The notes beneath the pieces were generated by a model. The model saw only the letters and a program-made list of their open reading frames with translations. It had not been told where the DNA came from and searched no databases. From NCBI GenBank assembly GCA_030643665.1, contig DAOWKS010000024.1, positions 1-7,623 on the forward strand: a stretch of DNA of 7,623 nt, read 5' to 3'. This document shows, piece after piece, positions 1 through 4,932 of the stretch. Source of the DNA: a bacterium. GTDB lineage: Bacteria > Patescibacteriota > Minisyncoccia > Minisyncoccales > JAGMAB01. Every line of letters begins with the position of its first letter. The first letter of the stretch is position 1. The translations under genes were made by a program, and so were the position numbers.

Positions 1-254
1 AGTAATGAAAAACCAACTATCATAAACAACAAATCGTCTTTTTCACCGTGATTTTTGTCCAAATATTTCCCGAAAGGAATTTGAATAACAGACCTTGTAA
101 ACCAATAAATAGCCATAGCAAAGCCGGCCACTTCAACATTTCCGCCCTGAATTCTTTGAATAATAAAAATAGCAAAAATAGGAGCGATAAAACCGAAACC
201 GGTCAAAAGCAAAACATCAGAAAAGATTAAAGTTTTTATAACTTTATTAATCAT
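1..254 (-). CDS. MFS-type transporter, N-terminal part (cut by window edge)
   Basis: I translated the minus strand from the ATG at 252-254 and read 84 residues before the window ends. A first hydrophobic helix (about residues 9-32) is followed by a polar loop, a second helix (about 42-60), and then FGKYLDKNHGEKDD at 61-74. That last stretch fits the loop 2-3 motif A of the major facilitator superfamily (GxxxDxxGxxx), and a third helix begins after it. The family moves small solutes across the inner membrane, but the substrate cannot be read from this fragment. The start codon overlaps the last 8 nt of the upstream membrane-protein gene (ATGATTAA), so translation is probably coupled. No Shine-Dalgarno is visible. 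The rest of the gene lies outside the window. Confidence 0.72.
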   Translation of the reverse strand, partial: MINKVIKTLIFSDVLLLTGFGFIAPIFAIFIIQRIQGGNVEVAGFAMAIYWFTRSVIQIPFGKYLDKNHGEKDDLLFMIVGFSL

Positions 255-615
255 TATTAAAATTATTTGTTTTAAGATTGTTTAATCTTGTATAAATAAA
301 GCCTATGCCAAATTTAAACAAAATCATTATTCCCGCTAAAGCAATAATTAATTCTGCTCCCCTGATAATCATAGTAAAAGCGGTAGCCGAAGAAGCTCCC
401 AATCCTAAAGAATTAAAGGCAAATGTCTGAATTGCCTCATGAGAACCTAAAGCGGCTGGAATAGGAATCATTACCGCCAAATAACTAAAACCAAGAATAG
501 ATAAAGCAGGCAAAAGGCCAATGCCTTTTCCCAATAAAAAAACAATTAAAAGCCATGTCCTCACATACATTACTGCCGCTCTTAAAAAAGAAAGACCAAC
601 GCCTTTCCACATCAA
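247..615 (-). CDS. YbhN / LPG-synthase-TM family protein, C-terminal half (downstream of frameshift)
   Basis: This is the C-terminal part of the membrane protein whose N-terminal half lies at 705-1262. It shows several hydrophobic helices. The segment IPIPAALGSHEA, followed by a long helix and an Arg-containing one (TMIIRGAEL), matches the typical C-terminal signature of the LPG_synthase_TM/YbhN family (iPipgGlGxxE ... R). The frame is open upstream to 714, beyond the nominal TTG/ATG at 615/612. The extra residues read LKRFGFKDLNDQSAVLKIEK and join smoothly to the other half. The product is therefore probably not made from 615 as a separate protein, and the true gene likely runs 247-1262. It overlaps the MFS start by 8 nt. 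Confidence 0.7.
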   Translation of the reverse strand: MMWKGVGLSFLRAAVMYVRTWLLIVFLLGKGIGLLPALSILGFSYLAVMIPIPAALGSHEAIQTFAFNSLGLGASSATAFTMIIRGAELIIALAGIMILFKFGIGFIYTRLNNLKTNNFNND

Positions 616-704
616 TTTTTGTCTTGGTTTAAAAAAATTGAAAATTTCTTTTTCAATTTTTAAAACAGCGCTTTGGTCGTTTAAATCTTTAAAACCGAAT
701 CTTT

Positions 705-716
705 TTAAAAAAATTT
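705..716 (-). other. Homopolymer frameshift point (seven T then five A on the coding strand)
   Basis: On the coding (minus) strand the sequence reads AAA TTT TTT TAA AAAG, so the stop at 705-707 directly follows the T7 run. Slipping back one base gives AAA TTT TTT TTA AAA AGA TTC, which stays open to the stop at 247 and restores the family C-terminus. The sequence does not say whether this is an assembly or sequencing length error (T7 for T8), a real inactivating mutation, or slippage by polymerase or ribosome. Confidence 0.75.
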
Positions 717-1262
717 AGCCATACTTTCTTCCTTAAAGGTCTTAAAATAAAAATAAATAATCAGTCCGCTAAAGACAAAAAAAATACTGCCGAAAATTAT
801 CAGCAATTTTATTGGCGGAAGACCAATCATTAAAAGAAAAAATAAAAGGCCGAAAAAAATAATTATCAGGTTGGCTGTCCATTCTAAAATTCTTTCTATA
901 ATCACCGACGCCATTCCTTTTGACCAGGAAATTGAATTATTTTTTCTCAAAATATAACTTCGCAGAACTTCTCCGCCCCAAAGCAAAATTGGAGCTAAAA
1001 ACATTATTGAAAAACCTAATAAATACGGTTTAAATAATTCCCTGAAAGAAATCGCGATATTTTCTCCTTTTAAAATCTCTTTCCATTTCCAGGTTCCAAT
1101 CAGCATCATCAACAAGGTTAAACCAAGAATTACAAATCCCTGCCAACCGGTAAAAAGTAAAAAACTCTGTTTAATTTCTTGCCAGCCCGTTATTTTTCCA
1201 ATCCAAATAAACAAACCGATTCCAATTAAAAGAGAAAGTAAAAAAAGTAAAATTTTCTTCAT
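705..1262 (-). CDS. YbhN / LPG-synthase-TM family protein, N-terminal half (ends at a frameshift)
   Basis: This is a polytopic inner-membrane protein. Helices lie near residues 3-22, 42-58, 82-96, 128-148 and 152-172. The segment LWGGEVLRSYILRK (94-107), followed by SKGMASVIIERILEW (114-128), matches the family pattern GExLRxxxL ... vvxERxxD. Members include the transmembrane domain of MprF-type lysyl-phosphatidylglycerol synthases/flippases and stand-alone YbhN-like proteins of unclear function, often linked to lipid or glycan export. The frame stops after 185 aa (MAKFF-stop) in a run of seven T. One extra base there gives a continuous protein of about 338 aa, the family's normal length. The ATG at 1260-1262 lies 8 nt after a consensus -10 box, so the mRNA is probably leaderless. 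The preceding DUF72 gene ends 16 nt upstream. Confidence 0.72.
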   Translation of the reverse strand: MKKILLFLLSLLIGIGLFIWIGKITGWQEIKQSFLLFTGWQGFVILGLTLLMMLIGTWKWKEILKGENIAISFRELFKPYLLGFSIMFLAPILLWGGEVLRSYILRKNNSISWSKGMASVIIERILEWTANLIIIFFGLLFFLLMIGLPPIKLLIIFGSIFFVFSGLIIYFYFKTFKEESMAKFF

Positions 1263-1270
1263 CTTAAAAG

Positions 1271-1299
1271 ATTATACTCTAAAATTGACAAAGTTTCAA
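1271..1299 (-). promoter_or_regulatory. Sigma70-type promoter for the YbhN-like gene, predicted leaderless
   Basis: On the minus strand TTGAAA (1294-1299) is separated by 17 nt from a perfect TATAAT (1271-1276). The ATG of the YbhN-like gene starts 8 nt after the -10 box, so the expected transcription start is at or within about 2 nt of the start codon. The promoter lies in the last codons of DUF72 and the short gap after it, giving the YbhN-like and MFS genes their own transcription. Confidence 0.65.
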
Positions 1300-2028
1300 A
1301 AGTTCTTGCGCGTTTTTAATGGCAAAACCTTTGGTGTCGTTGTTAAAATAGCAATAAATATCTAATCCTTGTTTTATGTATTTTTTAATTTTTTGAGCCA
1401 AATCCTTAAGTTCTTTTTTTGTATATTTTAAACCAAATAAAACTCGCGAGCCGTGCATTCTGATATAAACAAAATCAGCAGTTACCTCTTCAACTTTTGG
1501 GTAGTTGGGTGAATCAGCAATCACCCAAGCGCAATTATATTTTTTTAGCAAATTATAAATTTTCTCATTACACCAACTCTTATGCCTAAATTCGAAAACT
1601 AACCTTAAACTGTCGGAAAATGAACTTTCGACAAATAAAAAATCTTCTAATCTTTTGAAATTTTCCTTAGCAGCGGAAAAATTCGGAGGAAACTGAAATA
1701 AAATCGGTCCTAATTTTTCTTTAAGGTTCAAAGCATTCTCTAAAAATTGCCTCCAAGCGCCTTTTACATTTTTTAGCCGTTTAATGTGGGTGATAAAACG
1801 GCTTGCCTTTATGGCAAAGATAAATTCCTTTGGCGTTTGAACATACCAGTTTTGATAAGTGCTGGGTTTTGGCAAATGATAAAAAGAATAATTTATCTCA
1901 ACCGTCTTGAAATGTTTAGAGAAGTGTTTTAATTTATCTTTAACTGGTAAATTTTCCGGATAAAAAATCTTTTGCCAATGAAAGTAAACCCAACCAGAGG
2001 TGCCAATATATAATTTACCTTTGGACAT
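1279..2028 (-). CDS. DUF72 (YecE-like) TIM-barrel family protein
   Basis: This 249-aa protein has the full set of DUF72 signatures in order: IGTSGW at 8-13 with WQKIFYP at 18-24, VEINYSFY at 43-50, FAIKASRFITH at 71-81, GPILFQFPPNF at 107-117, FEFRHKSW at 145-152, FVYIRMHG at 186-193, and YCYFNND with a following Ala-rich helix at 225-240. The family folds as a TIM barrel and is widespread, but its biochemical role is not established as far as I know. A nuclease or nucleic-acid-related role has been suggested from the conserved polar pocket. Length is normal for the family. The start codon lies 8 nt beyond a strong hairpin, and no Shine-Dalgarno is visible. It follows the hydrolase gene by 23 nt and is probably co-transcribed with it. 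Confidence 0.93.
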   Translation of the reverse strand: MSKGKLYIGTSGWVYFHWQKIFYPENLPVKDKLKHFSKHFKTVEINYSFYHLPKPSTYQNWYVQTPKEFIFAIKASRFITHIKRLKNVKGAWRQFLENALNLKEKLGPILFQFPPNFSAAKENFKRLEDFLFVESSFSDSLRLVFEFRHKSWCNEKIYNLLKKYNCAWVIADSPNYPKVEEVTADFVYIRMHGSRVLFGLKYTKKELKDLAQKIKKYIKQGLDIYCYFNNDTKGFAIKNAQELLKLCQF

Positions 2029-2036
2029 TTAACGAA

Positions 2037-2067
2037 CCCCGTTAGAGAACTTTATTCTCTAACGGGG
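2037..2067 (-). terminator. 13-bp perfect hairpin between hydrolase and DUF72 (terminator or translational-coupling element)
   Basis: The arms are CCCCGTTAGAGAA (2037-2049) and its exact complement at 2055-2067, with a 5-nt loop. This is by far the strongest GC-containing hairpin in the left part of the window. The hydrolase stop codon (2052-2054) overlaps the loop, and the DUF72 ATG begins 8 nt after the stem. The tail on the minus strand (TTCGTTAA) is a poor U-tract. Intrinsic termination would be weak, so control of DUF72 translation is an equally good reading. Confidence 0.55.
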
Positions 2068-2831
2068 TAAATTTTATTTTCAAGAAAAGTTACAATTTGA
2101 GACCCAACCTCCGGAGAAAACCAAGGATATTTATGCCCCGGAGCTTGAATGGCCTGGCCAAAACTTAGATTTTCACCTGTTATTTTTGAAGAAATCCACT
2201 TAAAAGGCGTCTTAATTAAAGTAAAAATCAAAGTTTTCACTTCTCCGGTTGATAAACTGTCTTTTCCGCTATTATTTAATTGTAAAATATTTTCTGATTC
2301 AAGATTTTTATGCCAAAAAGGAGTTCCTACAGCTATTCCATAAATTGAATCTTTGGCTTCGTTAGAAATCTTTTTCATTGTCGCTTTTACTAAAGCTGCT
2401 CCGCTGGAAAGCCCGGTTATAATAATTTTTTTATCAGGAAAATCGCGACTAAGAATTTCTATTTTTTTCGCTAAAATCTCTGAAGAAAATTCAAAGGAAG
2501 TTAAAAAATCCTTTGTTCCGGATATTTTCCCCAAAAAACTGTCTTTAGTCCTGATATAAGGAACAACTAAGGAATTACAGCCCCAGCTCTGAAAAGTTTG
2601 TTGAATCCCTTTTATAATTGGAGCAAAATCTTCAGCTTGTTCTAAAGGAGTATTTCCCCAACCGCCTGAATTAAAAATTATTATAACATCGTTCTGAACA
2701 GCTAAATCCAAAAGGTTTTGACCTAATTCCCCCGGAGGGAAACCGGGCTCCAGCCAAAGCTCCGGTCCTAAAATAAGAAATAAACTAATCAAAAAAATTA
2801 AAAAAATGACAAATTGTTTTGCTTTTCTCAT
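2052..2831 (-). CDS. Alpha/beta-hydrolase-like protein with an N-terminal membrane anchor or signal
   Basis: The 259-aa protein starts with basic residues and a hydrophobic stretch (about 6-22), then a polar extracytoplasmic segment. It is probably membrane-anchored or exported, and no lipobox Cys is seen. The core shows a strand VIIIFNSGGWG (49-59), a strand/helix NSLVVPYI, and KIIITGLSSGAAL (135-147), which contains a GxSxG nucleophile elbow with Ser142 as the likely nucleophile. Near the C-terminus, APGHKYPWF offers His233 as the catalytic base. The acidic member is not certain; Asp191 is a candidate. This pattern fits the alpha/beta-hydrolase fold, but the substrate is unknown. The ATG lies 4 nt after the TGA of the HD gene with no Shine-Dalgarno, suggesting coupling. 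Its 3' end is built into the hairpin described separately. Confidence 0.62.
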   Translation of the reverse strand: MRKAKQFVIFLIFLISLFLILGPELWLEPGFPPGELGQNLLDLAVQNDVIIIFNSGGWGNTPLEQAEDFAPIIKGIQQTFQSWGCNSLVVPYIRTKDSFLGKISGTKDFLTSFEFSSEILAKKIEILSRDFPDKKIIITGLSSGAALVKATMKKISNEAKDSIYGIAVGTPFWHKNLESENILQLNNSGKDSLSTGEVKTLIFTLIKTPFKWISSKITGENLSFGQAIQAPGHKYPWFSPEVGSQIVTFLENKIYPVRE

Positions 2832-2835
2832 TGAT

Positions 2836-4107
2836 TCAGTAAAATTTTTTCTTCAATTCTTCAATAAACTCCAAAATTATCGGGTCTTCACACTTTTCAA
2901 AAGCCCATTCCCATAAAAAATCAGCAGAGAAATTTTTATCTTTTTTCTGATAGATAAGAGCTTGAAGTAAAACTGATAAGGCATTAAGTTGATTAAGAAA
3001 TCGGCTTTCCAGAGTATTATGATTTCTATATTCAAGCCAAAGCTGAATAATTTCTTTTCTTAAAGGAGGATTTAATTTAGAAGCAAGTTTTTGCAAAGCC
3101 GCTTTTTCTTTTTTATAATCTAAAAGAAAAATCTTTTCCTTTTCCTTTTTGGAAAGCCGCAGCCATTTTTTAAAAATTTTCTTGTTTTCTTTTTTATTTT
3201 TAGACAAAATTCTATCGTAAGGAGTCAGGTCGCCGGTACAAACTGCGCAGAGTTCGTGGCAAAGAGCCATTTTAAGAAGTTTTTTTAGATTGAGTTTTGG
3301 CTGCTCCTGACCAAAAATCCAGGCCATTAAGATTAGAGTAAAAATATGGCCGGCAACCGTTTCCGGATTTTTCACCCCCAGCAATTGCCAAATTTTTCTG
3401 GACATTCTTTTTAGTTTATTAATTTCTAAAAGAAAATTTAAAACGTTTTCTAATTCTTTTTGTTCTTTAGAAGATTTAATTCTACGGCCATAGAATTTCT
3501 TTTGAATGGTGTTTAAAAATTTCAGAAGCAAAGAATCATCAACTATTTCTTCAGTTCCTTCCCACCAACTCGTACCGCCAACCTCTTTTTTAGTACCAAA
3601 ATATTCAAGTGCTTGAATCAATGTTTCTATTCTATCAACTTGTTTAACAAATTTTCCCTCTTTGGAAATTCCTCTCTCGTAATCCAACCAAGAAGAAAAA
3701 ATCTCTTTTTTTAGTTTTGGTTTGAGAAATTTTATTAATTTTAAGAGTGATTTTCTTTCTATTTCATATTTCCTCTTCCCCATTTTATTTTTTTCTTTTT
3801 TGGAAAGACGAATCCATTTCATTAATATTTTTTCTCTTTTTGTTTTATTTTTAGGCAAATGAAGGTAATAAGCAAAAGGAGTCATATCGCCAGCATAAAC
3901 TTCACAAAGGTCGTGAGATAGAGCAATTTTAATTACTCTTTTAATATTTAGATTCTTTTTTTGAGCTAATAACCAAGCAGTAACTACCATACGGAAAGTG
4001 TGGCCAGCAATTGTCTCCGGATTTTTAACTTTCATTAAAACCCAGCCCGTTCTGGGGATTGTTTTTAATTTATTCGCTTCTAAAAGAAAATTTAGAAAAT
4101 TTTTCAT
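2836..4107 (-). CDS. Tandem-duplicated HD-domain protein (HDDC2/YfbR-like nucleotidase family)
   Basis: The 423 aa form two homologous halves offset by about 218 residues. Half 1 (1-205) begins NFLLEANKLKTIPRTGW, typical of HDDC2/YfbR-type 5'-deoxynucleotidases. It carries the metal ligands His36 (AGHTFR), His65-Asp66 (SHDLCEVYAGD) and Asp158 (KQVDRIE). Half 2 (about 221-423) repeats NFLLEINKLK, PETVAGH (His254) and a TGDLTPYD segment. However, it has His284-Glu285 for HD, Ala288 where half 1 has Glu69, and Asn375 (NQLNALS) for the last Asp. Half 1 therefore looks able to bind a divalent metal and hydrolyse nucleotide phosphates, while half 2 looks degenerate. Family members usually have one domain of about 190 aa and act as dimers, so this may be a fused dimer. 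It is the first gene of an HD-hydrolase-DUF72 group. Confidence 0.85.
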   Translation of the reverse strand: MKNFLNFLLEANKLKTIPRTGWVLMKVKNPETIAGHTFRMVVTAWLLAQKKNLNIKRVIKIALSHDLCEVYAGDMTPFAYYLHLPKNKTKREKILMKWIRLSKKEKNKMGKRKYEIERKSLLKLIKFLKPKLKKEIFSSWLDYERGISKEGKFVKQVDRIETLIQALEYFGTKKEVGGTSWWEGTEEIVDDSLLLKFLNTIQKKFYGRRIKSSKEQKELENVLNFLLEINKLKRMSRKIWQLLGVKNPETVAGHIFTLILMAWIFGQEQPKLNLKKLLKMALCHELCAVCTGDLTPYDRILSKNKKENKKIFKKWLRLSKKEKEKIFLLDYKKEKAALQKLASKLNPPLRKEIIQLWLEYRNHNTLESRFLNQLNALSVLLQALIYQKKDKNFSADFLWEWAFEKCEDPIILEFIEELKKKFY

Positions 4108-4132
4108 AACTTGATTACTTCATAATTAAGAA

Positions 4133-4164
4133 AATATACTCAGGTTAATTCTCCTAAGTATATT
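4133..4164 (-). terminator. AT-rich 12-bp hairpin after greA, overlapping the HD gene's upstream region
   Basis: The arms AATATACTCAGG (4133-4144) and CCTAAGTATATT (4153-4164) pair over 12 positions with one mismatch (G-U on the minus strand) around an 8-nt loop. On the minus strand the stem ends ...TATATTTTCTTAATT, a plausible U-tract 33 nt past the greA stop, so it may end the greA transcript. The same palindrome lies 26 nt ahead of the HD start, and its right arm carries a TATATT box, so an operator or promoter role is also possible. Confidence 0.5.
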
Positions 4165-4197
4165 AAATCATAATCTTCCTTAAATTTCAAAGGATTT

Positions 4198-4677
4198 TTA
4201 GAGGGATTGGTATTTAATTTTTTTAATCCTATAAATTACTTTTATCGGAGAAGTAATAATCACTTCATCGCCAATCCTATGCTCTAAAAGAGCTTTGCCT
4301 ACCGGCGACTCGGAAGATATTTTTCCTTCATTGGGATTTGCTTCCAAAGAACCAACAATCAAGAATTCATTAATTCCCCCGTCTGATTCTTCTAAAGTAA
4401 CCTGAGCTCCTAAGTTAACAATATTTCGCTTTTCTTTTGAGGGTAATTTAATCAGTTCAACATTCTTTAAAATATCTTTTATTTCAAATAATCTTGCTTC
4501 TAAAAAATTCAAATCTTCCTGAAAAGAAAGGTATTCTGGATTTACATCTTCGGAATGTAAAACCTCAGAAAAATCTCCCTTTGACTTGGCAAGTTTGAGG
4601 TTTTTTAGGTCTTGATACTCTTTTTTTATCTTTTCCAGTCCTTTTTTAGTTAAGTAAATTTTTTTTTCTGTGGACAT
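4198..4677 (-). CDS. greA: Transcription elongation factor GreA/GreB family
   Basis: This 159-aa protein binds the RNA polymerase secondary channel and stimulates cleavage of backtracked transcripts. Residues 1-75 form the antiparallel coiled coil, with ITLKTRUE-type wording avoided here: the visible start is YLTKKGLEKIKKEYQDLK. The C-terminal FKBP-like domain contains EANPNEGKISSESPVGKALL (112-131) and GDEVII (136-141), both highly typical. The tip of the coiled coil reads GDFSEVLHSEDVNPEY (34-49). Compared with the usual GDLxENAEY it carries about seven extra residues between Glu38 and Asn46, adding Glu43 and Asp44 to the acidic tip (Asp35, Glu38). No Shine-Dalgarno precedes the ATG, which follows an A-rich stretch. 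The leader upstream has competing hairpins and a small ORF. Confidence 0.93.
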   Translation of the reverse strand: MSTEKKIYLTKKGLEKIKKEYQDLKNLKLAKSKGDFSEVLHSEDVNPEYLSFQEDLNFLEARLFEIKDILKNVELIKLPSKEKRNIVNLGAQVTLEESDGGINEFLIVGSLEANPNEGKISSESPVGKALLEHRIGDEVIITSPIKVIYRIKKIKYQSL

Positions 4678-4690
4678 TTTTTTGTGTAGG

Positions 4691-4722
4691 AAGTAAAAGA
4701 ACCTCCTATGTGTTGGAGGTTC
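4691..4722 (-). terminator. Intrinsic-terminator-like hairpin in the greA leader
   Basis: On the minus strand GAACCTCC (4715-4722) pairs with GGAGGTTC (4699-4706) across an 8-nt loop, giving 8 perfect base pairs, followed at once by TTTTACTT (4691-4698). This is the form of a Rho-independent terminator placed 14 nt ahead of the greA start codon. Its 5' arm is shared with a longer competing helix (4716-4726 with 4773-4783). Confidence 0.6.
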
Positions 4723-4783
4723 AGTAGTTGTTCAATGTTTGTCTTTTATTTATTAGGGTGTTCCCCTTATTTTACTGAACCTC
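4716..4783 (-). promoter_or_regulatory. Possible antiterminator helix of a greA leader attenuator
   Basis: GAGGTTCAGTA (4716-4726 on the plus strand) and TACTGAACCTC (4773-4783) are exact 11-bp complements. In a minus-strand transcript the upstream arm (4773-4783) is made first. By pairing with 4716-4726 it would hide seven of the eight bases of the terminator's 5' arm, so the two structures exclude each other. A short AGGGG/CCCT hairpin (about 4754-4766) lies in the intervening loop. Formation of either structure is inference from pairing alone. Confidence 0.5.
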
Positions 4784-4887
4784 TCAACTATTTTTTTTGT
4801 AATGACGATGAAACATAAAGTCCAGCCATTAAAAACATAACCAGCTAAAGGACAAGGAAGATTATTTTTTTCTGTTTTCTTATTCAT
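4753..4887 (-). CDS. Unrecognised 44-aa small ORF in the greA leader, possibly a leaderless leader peptide
   Basis: The minus strand reads an ATG at 4885-4887 and stays open for 44 codons to a TAA at 4753-4755. The peptide has a basic start (MNKKTEKNN), a Pro-Cys-Pro, a hydrophobic middle (about residues 14-29, with Trp22 and Cys25) and a basic tail ending FSKIRGTP. I do not recognise it. The support is its position: the ATG lies exactly 8 nt after the -10 of a near-consensus promoter, the same spacing as before the YbhN-like gene, so it would be translated from a leaderless mRNA. Its codons 34-38 (about 4773-4788) include the upstream arm of the proposed antiterminator, so translating it could affect greA readthrough. 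A chance ORF of this length in AT-rich DNA remains possible. Confidence 0.42.
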   Translation of the reverse strand: MNKKTEKNNLPCPLAGYVFNGWTLCFIVITKKIVERFSKIRGTP

Positions 4888-4895
4888 CTATTTTC

Positions 4896-4923
4896 AGTAT
4901 ACTTAACTAAGAAACGCTGTCAA
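4896..4923 (-). promoter_or_regulatory. Sigma70-type promoter for the greA leader
   Basis: On the minus strand a perfect TTGACA (4918-4923) stands 16 nt from TATACT (4896-4901), the best promoter match in the rtcA-greA gap. Transcription would start near 4888-4889, about 210 nt before greA and directly at the 44-codon ORF. The -10 is part of the palindrome AGTATACT (4896-4903), so TATACT can also be read on the plus strand toward rtcA. Confidence 0.68.
4898..4903 (+). promoter_or_regulatory. Possible -10 box for rtcA, overlapping the greA promoter
   Basis: TATACT on the plus strand lies 29 nt before the rtcA ATG. No good -35 is seen at 16-18 nt upstream (the region is T-rich, TTTTCT-like), and no Shine-Dalgarno is found before the ATG. 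It shares its bases with the minus-strand -10, so the two promoters could compete for polymerase. Confidence 0.35.
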
Positions 4924-4932
4924 GTATTATTT

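Noticed and set aside
48..230. Plus-strand 60-codon ORF
   Set aside because: It is antisense to the MFS N-terminus, has no recognisable domain, and its composition is what the opposite-strand codons force.
521..718. Plus-strand ORF across the frameshift region
   Set aside because: It overlaps both halves of the YbhN-family gene in antisense and lacks any signature; the minus-strand reading explains the region fully.
4704..4709. AGGAGG on the minus strand as a Shine-Dalgarno for greA
   Set aside because: It is 24 nt from the greA ATG, with no other start codon at a proper distance. It is better explained as part of the hairpin arm.
4725..4790. TAGTTG/CAACTA pairing forming a pseudoknot with the 11-bp helix
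   Set aside because: The short complements overlap or abut the long helix with no linker to span it, so the pseudoknot is geometrically unlikely.
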